Shown here piece after piece: positions 30,210 through 38,727 of a stretch of DNA of 64,000 nt. Every line of letters begins with the position of its first letter. Position 1 is the first letter of the stretch. The translations under genes and the position numbers were made by a program. The DNA comes from Paraburkholderia largidicola. GTDB lineage: Bacteria; Pseudomonadota; Gammaproteobacteria; Burkholderiales; Burkholderiaceae. The notes beneath the pieces are model-generated. The model made no database searches. It worked only from the letters and a program-made list of their open reading frames with translations, and was not told the origin of the DNA. The stretch lies in the NCBI RefSeq assembly GCF_013426895.1, contig NZ_AP023174.1:2604001-2668000 (forward strand). Direction: 5' to 3'.

Positions 30210-30644
30210 ATGTTCAATCCCAGCCGCGACGAAGTCCGCCGTTTTTTCACCGACACCTGGCGCAAACAGCGCGCGGGTGAAATCCTGACGCCGCTCGAAG
30301 CGATCGCCGCCGACTGGATCGTCGAGCATCCCGAGTATCACGCCGAACTGAAGGATGCCGAGGCCGCCTCGGCGCAGGACTACTCGCCCGAACGTGGGCA
30401 GACCAATCCGTTCCTGCATCTGTCGATGCATCTCGCGATCACCGAGCAACTGTCGATCGACCAGCCGCCCGGCATTCGCGCCGCGCACGACCGGCTCGCC
30501 GCGCGCCTCGGCTCCACGCACGACGCGCAGCACGCGATCATGGAGTGTCTGGGCGAAACGATCTGGGAAGCGCAGCGTACCAACACGCCGCCTGATACCG
30601 ACGCCTATCTGCAGCGCATCGAGCGCCGCGCGACGCGCGATTGA
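30210..30644 (+). CDS. DUF1841 family protein
   Basis: A 144-residue cytoplasmic protein of unknown function. The conserved beginning (FNPSRDEVRRFFTDTWRK), the HPEYH motif and the NPFLHLSMHLAITEQLSID segment fit DUF1841, widespread in beta- and gamma-proteobacteria. His-rich central residues suggest metal binding, but this is inference. It follows nth by 140 bp and is closed by a strong terminator. Confidence 0.82.
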   Translation: MFNPSRDEVRRFFTDTWRKQRAGEILTPLEAIAADWIVEHPEYHAELKDAEAASAQDYSPERGQTNPFLHLSMHLAITEQLSIDQPPGIRAAHDRLAARLGSTHDAQHAIMECLGETIWEAQRTNTPPDTDAYLQRIERRATRD

Positions 30645-30690
30645 CTGACGGCGCGAACCATCGCGCCAGCCGAAACCCGTCGCACGAAAA

Positions 30691-30718
30691 CAAACACCCC
30701 GCCAAGGCGGGGTGTTTG
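30691..30718. terminator. Bidirectional terminator, 13-bp perfect stem
   Basis: CAAACACCCCGCC / GGCGGGGTGTTTG with an AA spacer, preceded by AAAA. It separates the DUF1841 gene from the convergent cytochrome c gene. Confidence 0.85.
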
Positions 30719-30746
30719 TCGTGATCCGTCAGCGAGCGTGAACTGC

Positions 30747-31130
30747 CTACTTCTTCTGCACGAGATCGCCGTCCAGCGATTCGATGTACGCAGCGATATC
30801 TTTCATGTCGCTCGGCGACAGGCTTTGCACCTGCGCCTGCATGATCGCGTTGTTGCGGCCCAGGTGCGGGTTGCCCGTGCCCATCTGATACTGGCGCAGC
30901 GCCCAGTAGACGTAATCGGCATGCTGACCGGCGAGCTTCGGATATTCGGGCGTCACGGGCTTGTTCAGATTCGGGCCGTGGCAGGCCGCGCAGTTGTGGC
31001 TCTCGGAGAGTGCCTTGCCGTTGGCGGCATCCGCCGCGTGCGCGTTCGATGCGACGACAAAACCGGCCAGCGCGAGCGTCGCGCATGCAGCCTTGACCAC
31101 CGTATGAAGTGCGTGGGGATGCTTCTTCAT
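30747..31130 (-). CDS. Periplasmic monohaem cytochrome c
   Basis: A 127-residue class I cytochrome c with a Sec signal peptide (cleavage after NAHA, near residue 32). Haem is attached at CAACH (Cys47-His51); the likely sixth ligand is a Met in the region YQMGTGNPHL or NAIMQAQ. The C-terminal helix SPSDMKDIAAYIESL is typical of the c4/c5 group. ATG 31130 has AGGAGA upstream. It is the second of two cytochrome genes on this strand, and both are divergent from a MoxR-VWA pair. Partner oxidase or dehydrogenase is unknown. Confidence 0.9.
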   Translation of the reverse strand: MKKHPHALHTVVKAACATLALAGFVVASNAHAADAANGKALSESHNCAACHGPNLNKPVTPEYPKLAGQHADYVYWALRQYQMGTGNPHLGRNNAIMQAQVQSLSPSDMKDIAAYIESLDGDLVQKK

Positions 31131-31240
31131 GGATTCTCCTGTGTCGACGGACGTTTGCGCTTTAGCGCCTGTCGCCGTCCCATGCAAACTGGTTGCGCCG
31201 CGAACTGAATGAGCCGATGACGCGCTGGCGCGCGCCGCCG

Positions 31241-31621
31241 TCATTTGTCGGGATTGTTCTTCGAAGAGGCCGTCTGCACCGAGTAATACGCGGCGATGTC
31301 GGCGATGTCCTGGTCGGTCAGCGTCACAGCGATGGCATGCATCGTGTCGAAATGGCGATCGCCCTTCTTGTACGCGTGCAGCGCGTTTTCCAGGTAGGTA
31401 CGGTTCTGGCCGCCCAGCATCGGCACCCGGTACACCTCGGGATAAGCCGTACGATAGTCGGGAATACCGTGGCAGCCGATACACATCGCGACCTTGCCCT
31501 GGCCCGCCTTGGCGTCGCCCACGATATCCGCTGCCTGCGCAGTTGTCGCCAAAGTTGCCGCAAAACCCGCGGCCACCGACATCGCTGCGACCACGAGATG
31601 TTTGCCAACGAATTTGTTCAT
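31241..31621 (-). CDS. Periplasmic monohaem cytochrome c
   Basis: A 126-residue cytochrome c. The signal peptide (HLVVAAMSVAAGFAATL, cleavage near AQA at residue 30) is followed by the haem site CIGCH (Cys47-His51), an axial Met candidate in VPMLGGQNRTYLENALHAY and a C-terminal helix TDQDIADIAAYYS. It resembles its downstream neighbour in length and haem position, so the two look like diverged duplicates with 110 bp between them. They could form a di-haem electron path equivalent to cytochrome c4. No clear Shine-Dalgarno is visible at ATG 31621. Confidence 0.9.
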   Translation of the reverse strand: MNKFVGKHLVVAAMSVAAGFAATLATTAQAADIVGDAKAGQGKVAMCIGCHGIPDYRTAYPEVYRVPMLGGQNRTYLENALHAYKKGDRHFDTMHAIAVTLTDQDIADIAAYYSVQTASSKNNPDK

Positions 31622-31995
31622 AGCTCTTTTAACCTGGCTTGAGGGGGAACGGGCGCCCAAAAAGGCTACGGCCTGCGCCGTTTTACTTGTCTGGGTTGCC
31701 ACGCAGGCCAAAAAAATCGGCCCAATTGTACCGCGACGCCGCGCCGGGCGTCCACCGGACAGGACCCGACCCCTGCCCCGGCAAAGCGCCGCGCCACAAG
31801 GCGTCGCGCGAAATGCCGAATTGGGATAGCCACAACCGGCGTCCGTCCGGGCGCGGCAGATTGCCGCATGCGGAAATCCGCCGCTTGCGAACACTGCACG
31901 CACCGTCCGACGCGGCTGACACCTTACGCGCGCCCCGCGGAGCACAACAGGCCTTCTGACTTATACTGGAATTTTTCCCGAACGAGCGTCCTGTC
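31622..31995. other. Divergent region between the cytochrome c genes and moxR
   Basis: About 370 bp with no supported gene. On the plus strand TATACT (31962-31967) is a candidate -10 for the MoxR gene, but no good -35 is seen. T- and A-runs occur near 31700-31730 and 31970. Confidence 0.4.
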
Positions 31996-32838
31996 ATGCG
32001 TTTCGAAGGCTCATCGCAATACGTCGCCACCGACGACCTCAAGCTCGCGGTCAATGCCGCGATGACCCTCAAGCGGCCGCTGCTGATCAAAGGCGAGCCG
32101 GGCACGGGCAAGACGATGCTCGCAGAGGAAGTCGCGGCGGCCCTCGACATGCCGCTGCTGCAGTGGCACATCAAGTCCACCACGAAGGCACAGCAGGGTC
32201 TGTACGAATACGACGCCGTCTCGCGTCTGCGCGATTCGCAGCTCGGCGACGAGCGCGTGAAAGACATTCGCAACTACATCGTCAAGGGCGTGCTGTGGCA
32301 GGCGTTCGAGTCCGATGAACAGTCGGTGCTGCTGATCGACGAAATCGACAAGGCCGACATCGAGTTTCCGAACGATCTGCTGCGCGAACTCGACCGCATG
32401 GAGTTCTACGTGTACGAGACGCGCGAACTGGTGAAGGCAAAGCACCGGCCGCTCGTCATCATCACGTCGAACAACGAAAAGGAGCTGCCTGACGCGTTTC
32501 TGCGCCGCTGCTTCTTCCACTACATCAAGTTCCCCGATCCGTCGACGATGCAGCAGATCGTCGAAGTCCACTATCCGGGCATCAAGCAGGAACTGCTGCG
32601 CGCCGCGATGGAAAGTTTCTTCGAGCTGCGCAACGTGTCGGGCCTGAAGAAGAAACCGTCCACCTCCGAACTGCTCGACTGGCTCAAGCTGCTGCTGGCC
32701 GAAGACATTCCGCCCGAAGCGCTGCGCTCGAAGGATCAGAAGCAGATCGTGCCGCCGCTGCATGGCGCGCTGCTGAAGAACGAACAGGACGTGAGCCTGT
32801 TCGAGCGGCTCGTGTTCATGAACCGCAACAACCGCTGA
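31996..32838 (+). CDS. MoxR-family AAA+ ATPase
   Basis: A 280-residue chaperone-type ATPase. Walker A is GEPGTGKTM near residues 33-41, Walker B LLIDEIDKAD near 113, sensor 1 in VIITSNNEKELPDAFLRRC with the arginine finger. MoxR proteins act with VWA-domain partners to mature or insert metal cofactors into enzyme complexes. The next gene, 42 bp on, encodes such a VWA protein, so they form a classical pair. The pair is divergent from two cytochromes c, which may hint at the client but does not prove it. Confidence 0.9.
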   Translation: MRFEGSSQYVATDDLKLAVNAAMTLKRPLLIKGEPGTGKTMLAEEVAAALDMPLLQWHIKSTTKAQQGLYEYDAVSRLRDSQLGDERVKDIRNYIVKGVLWQAFESDEQSVLLIDEIDKADIEFPNDLLRELDRMEFYVYETRELVKAKHRPLVIITSNNEKELPDAFLRRCFFHYIKFPDPSTMQQIVEVHYPGIKQELLRAAMESFFELRNVSGLKKKPSTSELLDWLKLLLAEDIPPEALRSKDQKQIVPPLHGALLKNEQDVSLFERLVFMNRNNR

Positions 32839-32880
32839 TTGCGCGACTGACACCAGGCGAATACGGACGGAGACAAGGGC

Positions 32881-34056
32881 ATGCTGATCGACTTTTTCTA
32901 CACGCTGCGCGCCGCGAAGCTGCCCGTTTCCGTGAAGGAATACTTGACGCTGCTCGAAGCGTTGAAGGAAAGCGTGATCCAGCCGTCGCTGGATGAGTTC
33001 TACTATCTAGCGCGCATGACGCTCGTGAAAGACGAGCAGTATTTCGACAAGTTCGATCAGGCGTTCGGGGCATATTTCAACGGCGTCGCGCTAAAGGCCG
33101 ATCTCGCGCTGGATGTCCCGCTCGACTGGCTGAAAAAGAAGCTGCAACGCGATCTCAGCCCCGAAGAGAAAGCGCAGATCGAGAAAATGGGCGGGCTCGA
33201 CAAGCTGATGGAGCGCCTGAAAGAACTGCTCGACGAGCAGAAAGGTCGTCACGAAGGCGGCAACAAATGGATCGGCACGGGCGGCACGTCGCCGTTCGGC
33301 AATGGCGGCTATAACCCGGAAGGCATCCGCATCGGCGGCGAGTCGTCGGGCAGCCGGACGGCCACGAAGGTGTGGGACCAGCGGGCGTACCGCGACTACG
33401 ACGATCAGGTCGAAATCGGCACGCGCAACATCAAGGTCGCGCTGCGCCGCCTGCGCCGCTTCGCACGCGAAGGCGCCGCCGAAGAACTCGATCTGCCCGA
33501 CACGATCCGCAGCACGGCCGCGAACGCCGGCTGGCTCGATCTCAAGATGGTCCCCGAGCGGCACAACAACGTGAAGGTACTGATGCTGCTCGACGTCGGC
33601 GGATCGATGGACGATCACATCAAGCGCACGGAAGAGCTGTTTTCGGCCGCGAAAGCCGAGTTCAAGCATCTCGAGTTCTACTACTTCCACAACTGCGTCT
33701 ACGATTTCCTGTGGAAAAACAACCGGCGCCGTCATGTCGAGCGGATGGCGACGTGGGACGTGCTGCACAAGTTCACACCCGACTACAAGCTGATTTTCGT
33801 CGGCGACGCGACGATGAGCCCGTACGAAGTCCTTCAGGCGGGCGGATCGGTCGAATACAACAACGCCGAAGCGGGCGCCGTGTGGCTGCGCAGGCTAGCC
33901 GACCACTTCCCGCATCACGCATGGCTGAACCCGGAACCGGAAGGCTTGTGGGAATACCGGCAGTCGGTTTCGGTGATACGTGAAGTGCTCGGCCACCGGA
34001 TGTATCCGCTCACGCTCGCCGGCCTCGAAACCGCGATGCGCACGCTAAGCAAGTAA
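32881..34056 (+). CDS. VWA-domain protein, CoxE-like partner of MoxR
   Basis: A 391-residue cytoplasmic protein of the CoxE/VWA group. The N-terminal helical region is followed by a glycine-rich linker (about 127-158) and a C-terminal VWA domain. The metal-ion-dependent adhesion motif reads LLDVGGSMDDH (Asp238, Gly240, Ser242) in place of the standard DxSxS, with the first Ser replaced by Gly. Later conserved residues include FVGDATMSPYE. It sits 42 bp after the MoxR ATPase with GGAGACAAGGG before ATG 32881. The likely role is assembly or activation of a metalloenzyme. Confidence 0.87.
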   Translation: MLIDFFYTLRAAKLPVSVKEYLTLLEALKESVIQPSLDEFYYLARMTLVKDEQYFDKFDQAFGAYFNGVALKADLALDVPLDWLKKKLQRDLSPEEKAQIEKMGGLDKLMERLKELLDEQKGRHEGGNKWIGTGGTSPFGNGGYNPEGIRIGGESSGSRTATKVWDQRAYRDYDDQVEIGTRNIKVALRRLRRFAREGAAEELDLPDTIRSTAANAGWLDLKMVPERHNNVKVLMLLDVGGSMDDHIKRTEELFSAAKAEFKHLEFYYFHNCVYDFLWKNNRRRHVERMATWDVLHKFTPDYKLIFVGDATMSPYEVLQAGGSVEYNNAEAGAVWLRRLADHFPHHAWLNPEPEGLWEYRQSVSVIREVLGHRMYPLTLAGLETAMRTLSK

Positions 34057-34177
34057 GATCTCGGGCTTTGCCCGCCTGCCGTATGAGCCGCAGCGCAACA
34101 ACGCCGCGGCCGCGGCATTGTGCGCGCCGCCCGGCAAGCACCCTATTACACAACAACGCTTTACAGAGACACGCAGG

Positions 34178-35389
34178 ATGACCTCTTCTTCCCCTGACCT
34201 CTCCCGCGCCGCGCGCACGCCGCTGCGGCCCTTCGCCGATACGTCCCTGTCAGCGGTCGTCGCCGGTTTCGTCGCGATGATGACGGGCTATACCAGTTCG
34301 CTCGTGCTGATGTTCCAGGCGGGCCGCGCCGCGCATCTCACCGACGCGCAGATTTCATCGTGGATCTGGGCGCTGTCGATGGGCATGGCGCTGTGCACGA
34401 TCGGCCTGTCGCTGCGGTTTCGCGCGCCGATCGTGGTCGCGTGGTCGACGCCGGGCGCGGCGCTGCTCGTCTCGTCGCTGCCGCATGTCGCCTATCCCGA
34501 GGCGATTGGCGCGTTCGTCGTGTGCGCGCTGCTGCTCACAGTGGTCGGCCTCACCGGCTGGTTCGACACGCTGATGAAGCGGATTCCGGCGGGCATCGCC
34601 GCGGCACTGCTGGCGGGCATCCTGTTCGAAATCGGCATCGAAATTTTCCGCGCTGCGCAATTCCAGACGGCGCTCGTGCTGGCGATGTTCTTCACCTATC
34701 TCGTCATCAAGCGCCTTGCGCCGCGCTATGCGATTCCCGCGACGCTCGTGGTCGGCACGGCCGTTGCAGGCACGCTCGGGCTGCTCGATTTCAGCCGTTT
34801 TCATGTCGCGTTCGCCGTACCCGTATTGACGCTGCCTGCGTTTTCACTGTCGGCGGTGATCAGCATCGGCATACCGCTGTTCATCGTGGCGATGGCGTCG
34901 CAGAACGTGCCGGGCATCGCCGTGCTGCGCGCGGACGGCTACGAGACGCCCTCCGCGCCGCTGATCGCGACGACAGGCGCGGCTTCGCTGCTGCTCGCGC
35001 CGTTCGGCTCGCACGGCGTGAACCTCGCGGCAATCACGGCCGCCATCTGCACAGGACGCGAAGCGCACGAAGACCGCAACAAGCGCTACATGGCCGCCGT
35101 CTGGTGCGGCGTGTTCTATCTGATCGCGGGCATTTTCGGCGCGACGATCGCCGCGCTGTTCGGCTCGCTGCCGAAGGCGCTGGTGGTGTCGGTGGCGGCG
35201 CTCGCGCTGTTCGGCTCGATCATGAGCGGCCTCACCAACGCCATGCAGGACGCACGGCAGCGCGAAGCCGCGCTCGTCACCTTCATGGTGACGGCGTCCG
35301 GCCTGACGTTGCTGTCGATCGGCTCTGCGTTCTGGGGACTCGTCGCAGGGCTGGTGACGCATGGCGTGCTGAACGCGCGGCGCGGCTGA
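34178..35389 (+). CDS. benE: BenE-family benzoate/proton symporter
   Basis: Inner-membrane transporter of 403 residues with about twelve hydrophobic segments. The pattern LSAVVAGFVAMMTGYTSSL near the start, SWIWALSMGMA and the conserved WSTPGAALL, PGIAVLRADGYETP and GSHGVNLAAITAAICTG match the BenE family. It would import benzoate or a similar aromatic acid with a proton. No benzoate-degradation genes lie nearby, so the real substrate may differ. ATG 34178 is preceded by CAGAGACACGCAGG. Confidence 0.87.
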   Translation: MTSSSPDLSRAARTPLRPFADTSLSAVVAGFVAMMTGYTSSLVLMFQAGRAAHLTDAQISSWIWALSMGMALCTIGLSLRFRAPIVVAWSTPGAALLVSSLPHVAYPEAIGAFVVCALLLTVVGLTGWFDTLMKRIPAGIAAALLAGILFEIGIEIFRAAQFQTALVLAMFFTYLVIKRLAPRYAIPATLVVGTAVAGTLGLLDFSRFHVAFAVPVLTLPAFSLSAVISIGIPLFIVAMASQNVPGIAVLRADGYETPSAPLIATTGAASLLLAPFGSHGVNLAAITAAICTGREAHEDRNKRYMAAVWCGVFYLIAGIFGATIAALFGSLPKALVVSVAALALFGSIMSGLTNAMQDARQREAALVTFMVTASGLTLLSIGSAFWGLVAGLVTHGVLNARRG

Positions 35390-35657
35390 CAACGGTGACA
35401 GGTACGCGGAAAGCGTAAGGCGGAAAGCGCCTGGCGACATGGCGCGAACGGACGGAGGACGCCCCTGTCAAACCACCATCATCCGATCCGCCATAGAATA
35501 GAAGTAGCGGGCGGCGTTCCACGGTAACATTCCCGGTTTCAGACGTGGACATCGCAGATGACGCGCCTGCGTGGCCAAGCGCAGCGAATCGCGACCTCGC
35601 ACCGCGTCATCATTTCCTGGACCATGGCGCGCGTGCGCCTCGAAGCGAAGGCTCGAC

Positions 35658-36611
35658 ATGACTACTGCACTCGATCAACTCAAGCAATACACCACGGTCG
35701 TCGCGGACACCGGCGACTTCCAGCAACTCGCGCAATACAAGCCGCAAGACGCGACGACGAACCCGTCGCTGGTCCTGAAGGCCGTGCAGAAGGACGAGTA
35801 CAAGCCGCTGCTCGAAAAGACCGTGCGCGATCACGCGTCGAAGCCCGTCAGCGCGATCATCGACAACCTGCTGATCGCCTTCGGCACCGAAATCCTCAAG
35901 ATCGTGCCGGGCCGCGTGTCGACGGAAGTCGACGCACGCCTGTCGTTCGACACGAAGGCGTCGATCGAGAAAGGACATGAACTCATCAAGATGTACGAGG
36001 CGAAGGGCATCGGCCGCGAGCGCGTGCTGATCAAGCTCGCGTCGACGTGGGAAGGCATCCGCGCCGCCGAAGTGCTGCAGAAGGACGGCATCCGCTGCAA
36101 CATGACGCTGCTGTTCTCGCTGGCGCAAGCCGTCGCCGCCGCGGAGGCGGGCGCGCAGCTGATCTCGCCGTTCGTCGGCCGTATCTACGACTGGTACAAG
36201 AAGAACGCCGGCAGCAACTGGGACGAAGCGCGCGACGGCGGCGCGAACGATCCGGGCGTGCAATCGGTGCGCCGCATCTACGCGTACTACAAGAAGTTCG
36301 GCTACAAGACGGAAGTGATGGGCGCGAGCTTCCGCACGACCAGCCAGATTCTCGAGCTGGCCGGCTGCGACCTGCTGACCATCAGCCCCGACCTGCTGCA
36401 AAAGCTGCAGGACAGCAACGACAAGGTCGAGCGCAAGCTGGTGCCGGAAGCGTTCAAAGATGCCGACATCGCGCGCGTGCCGACGGACGAAGCGTCGTTC
36501 CGCTTCCTCGTCAACGACGAGGCGATGGCCACGGAAAAGCTGGCCGAAGGCATCCGCACGTTCGCGGCAGATGCCGTCAAGCTGGAAAAGGTGATCGAAG
36601 CGCTGCGCTAA
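35658..36611 (+). CDS. tal: Transaldolase
   Basis: Pentose-phosphate pathway enzyme that transfers a dihydroxyacetone unit between sugar phosphates. The 317-residue class I aldolase has the family signature [12 protein letters not shown] near residue 31 and the Schiff-base Lys126 in [20 protein letters not shown] and [10 protein letters not shown] follow. ATG 35658 fits the usual MTTALDQLK start, with GAAGG upstream. It ends at a very strong hairpin terminator. Identity is secure. Confidence 0.96.
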   Translation: MTTALDQLKQYTTVVADTGDFQQLAQYKPQDATTNPSLVLKAVQKDEYKPLLEKTVRDHASKPVSAIIDNLLIAFGTEILKIVPGRVSTEVDARLSFDTKASIEKGHELIKMYEAKGIGRERVLIKLASTWEGIRAAEVLQKDGIRCNMTLLFSLAQAVAAAEAGAQLISPFVGRIYDWYKKNAGSNWDEARDGGANDPGVQSVRRIYAYYKKFGYKTEVMGASFRTTSQILELAGCDLLTISPDLLQKLQDSNDKVERKLVPEAFKDADIARVPTDEASFRFLVNDEAMATEKLAEGIRTFAADAVKLEKVIEALR

Positions 36612-36632
36612 GCCGCAAGATTCGCTAACCGA

Positions 36633-36671
36633 AAAAAGCGCGCGCGGCCCGCAAGGCTGCGCGCGCTTTTT
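36633..36671 (+). terminator. Strong intrinsic terminator of tal
   Basis: Thirteen-bp stem AAAAAGCGCGCGC / GCGCGCGCTTTTT, extended by an inner GGCC/GGCT stem with a CGCAA loop and ending in a T-run. Confidence 0.9.
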
Positions 36672-36900
36672 CGTATTTCGTCGCCGCCTTTCTGTCGGTT
36701 TCCTGCAGCGTCGTACTCGCATTCTTTCCCGATGCTTCAACGCACTGTCTGCGCGTCGGCAGCTTTTACTTCGGTCAACACAACTTCACATTCGACGCTG
36801 CAGCGGCGACTACAATCGTTGGCACGCGTGCGTTCAGTTGCACGCCGTCACTGCGCGTTCGCGCGAACCGACGCTCCAATTCAATTGACAGGAGACAACG

Positions 36901-37341
36901 ATGCAAGTCCAGCCCTATCTGTTTTTCAATGGCCGTTGCGAGGAAGCGCTGAAGTTCTACGGCGAGAAGCTCGGCGCGCAGGTGCTGTTCCAGATGCGTT
37001 TCAGCGACGCGCCGCCGAACCCGCAACAACCCATTCGTCCCGGCACCGAAAACAAGATCATGCATTCGACGATCAGGATCGGTTCGACGGAACTGATGGC
37101 GTCGGACGGCAATTGCGACGACACCCCCGGCGCCGGCACGCACACGGGCTACGGCCTGTCGATCACCGTCGACGATCCGTCGCAAGGCGAAAAGACCTTC
37201 AACGCGATGTGCGAAGGCGGCAATGTCGTGATGCCGTGGCAGGCGACGTTCTGGAGCACGGGTTTCGGCATGGTCGTCGACAAGTTCGGCGTGATGTGGA
37301 TGGTCACCAATCCGCACGAAGGCGACAAACACGCAAGCTGA
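36901..37341 (+). CDS. VOC-superfamily protein, PhnB-like
   Basis: A 146-residue protein of the PhnB/YjdN subgroup of the vicinal oxygen chelate fold. The start VQPYLFFNGRCEEALKFYGEKLGA and the late FGVMWMV are typical. Members often lack a clear catalytic function. The gene has an ideal AGGAG nine bases before ATG 36901. It ends only 4 bp from the converging FUSC gene. No biochemical role can be assigned. Confidence 0.85.
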   Translation: MQVQPYLFFNGRCEEALKFYGEKLGAQVLFQMRFSDAPPNPQQPIRPGTENKIMHSTIRIGSTELMASDGNCDDTPGAGTHTGYGLSITVDDPSQGEKTFNAMCEGGNVVMPWQATFWSTGFGMVVDKFGVMWMVTNPHEGDKHAS

Positions 37342-37345
37342 CTGA

Positions 37346-38548
37346 TCATTGACGCGCGGGCGCATCGCTCGCGCCGCGTTCGATGTTCCAGTTTGGCTCG
37401 CTCGCCGCGAGCAGCGCGCGCAAGCGTTCCACCTGCTCGGCGAAGCGCTGCGCGAGCCAATACGGCCCCTGCAAATCAGGGGCCATTTCTTCGCAGGGCG
37501 TCTGTGCGCCCTGCTCCGCTTCCGGCATCGATGACCATGTCGCCGCATCCGGCACCCGGAACTGTGTCGTGCCCGCAAAGCGCAATGCGCGCGCGGCGGC
37601 GAGCAGCGTCAGGCGCACCGCGTTCGCCTCTGCGCCACACCGCTGCGCGAACGCGTCGCGGTTCTCCGGATGCGCGAGCGTGCCCGTCGACAGCATTTCT
37701 AGCGCGCTCAGCATCGAACGATGCAAGCGTTGTATCTCGTCGAGCTTCGCAATGGGCAGATCGATTTCCTTGGCGACCGACGGCATCAGCGAACGCAACT
37801 GCACGAGCCGCTTGCCCATGCGAATGAACGTGGCGACCTGCTCGTCGCTGCCGACGGGCACGCCCGTCGTCATCCGCGTGTAGATGCGGGCGCATTCGCG
37901 CAGGTTGTCGGCGAGCAGATAACGCCATGAGTACGTCGCGTGCAAGGGCAGCGCAAACGAAAACGCCAGCGCGATCACGATGCCGATCAGCACGTTCAGC
38001 GTGCGCCAGAGACCCGTGTCGATCATATTGTCGCCGTGGCCCGCGACGATGCACATCGTGATCGCCGTCAACAGCGCGACGTAACCCGCGCTGCCGATCG
38101 CAAACCACGCGCAGACGGCGGCAATCACCGCCATCAGCACGTAGGTGAGCGTCAGCGAATCGAACAGGTTCTGTTGCAGGATCAGCGCAAGACCGAGCGT
38201 CGCGCCGAGCAGCGTGCCCGCTGCGCGCTCCGCCGCTTTCTTGCGGATGTTGCCGTGATGCTGCAAGCCGCCGATCACCACCAGCAGCGTCACCGACGCC
38301 CAGATACCGTGCGGAATATCGATGCCCGTCGTCGCGAGGATCGACACGAGCATCGCGAGGCCGACGCGCAGGCTGTGGAAGAACTTCGCGTGGCGATAAC
38401 GGTAATACGGCGACGTGACCGCACGTGCAAGGCGGCCGATGCGCGTGCGGCGCGGCGCGAGACGCGCGGCGACGGCGTCGCCGGTTCCGGGCGGCGTGCC
38501 GGTGACGGGCTTGCGCGGCGGCGTCGGTTGCGGGTCGGAGAGAGCCAT
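37346..38548 (-). CDS. FUSC-family inner-membrane protein
   Basis: A 400-residue membrane protein of the fusaric-acid-resistance (FUSC) type. About six hydrophobic segments fall in residues 60-220 (for example VGLAMLVSILATTGI and LTYVLMAVIAAVCAWF), followed by a soluble helical C-terminal half. The N-terminus is Pro/Arg-rich and cytoplasmic. Relatives are the pump component of aromatic-acid or drug efflux systems, often with an MFP and DUF1656 partner, but none is adjacent here, so it may act alone as YccS-like proteins do. It converges on the VOC gene. Confidence 0.83.
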   Translation of the reverse strand: MALSDPQPTPPRKPVTGTPPGTGDAVAARLAPRRTRIGRLARAVTSPYYRYRHAKFFHSLRVGLAMLVSILATTGIDIPHGIWASVTLLVVIGGLQHHGNIRKKAAERAAGTLLGATLGLALILQQNLFDSLTLTYVLMAVIAAVCAWFAIGSAGYVALLTAITMCIVAGHGDNMIDTGLWRTLNVLIGIVIALAFSFALPLHATYSWRYLLADNLRECARIYTRMTTGVPVGSDEQVATFIRMGKRLVQLRSLMPSVAKEIDLPIAKLDEIQRLHRSMLSALEMLSTGTLAHPENRDAFAQRCGAEANAVRLTLLAAARALRFAGTTQFRVPDAATWSSMPEAEQGAQTPCEEMAPDLQGPYWLAQRFAEQVERLRALLAASEPNWNIERGASDAPARQ

Positions 38549-38672
38549 CCGTCATCCCAGGTTGGGTTACGCGGCAAAGACAGCAACGACACGAGCATAA
38601 ACGATGTAGCCCCACGCCCGCAGCGTGGCCCGGCCATGCGGGCCAACGATGCGCTGGCGCCGCACCAGTAAA

Positions 38673-38700
38673 AAAGCCCGCAGCATTTGCTGCGGGCTTT
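38673..38700. terminator. Terminator downstream of mctP
   Basis: Perfect 13-bp stem AAAGCCCGCAGCA / TGCTGCGGGCTTT. On the minus strand it follows mctP and ends in a T-run. Confidence 0.85.
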
Positions 38701-38727
38701 CCGGTCAGGCAATCAGCCGACGCGAGA

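Noticed and set aside
35390..35657. Small frames upstream of tal, including an in-frame extension from 35571
   Set aside because: Not conserved-looking; the tal start at 35658 matches the family.
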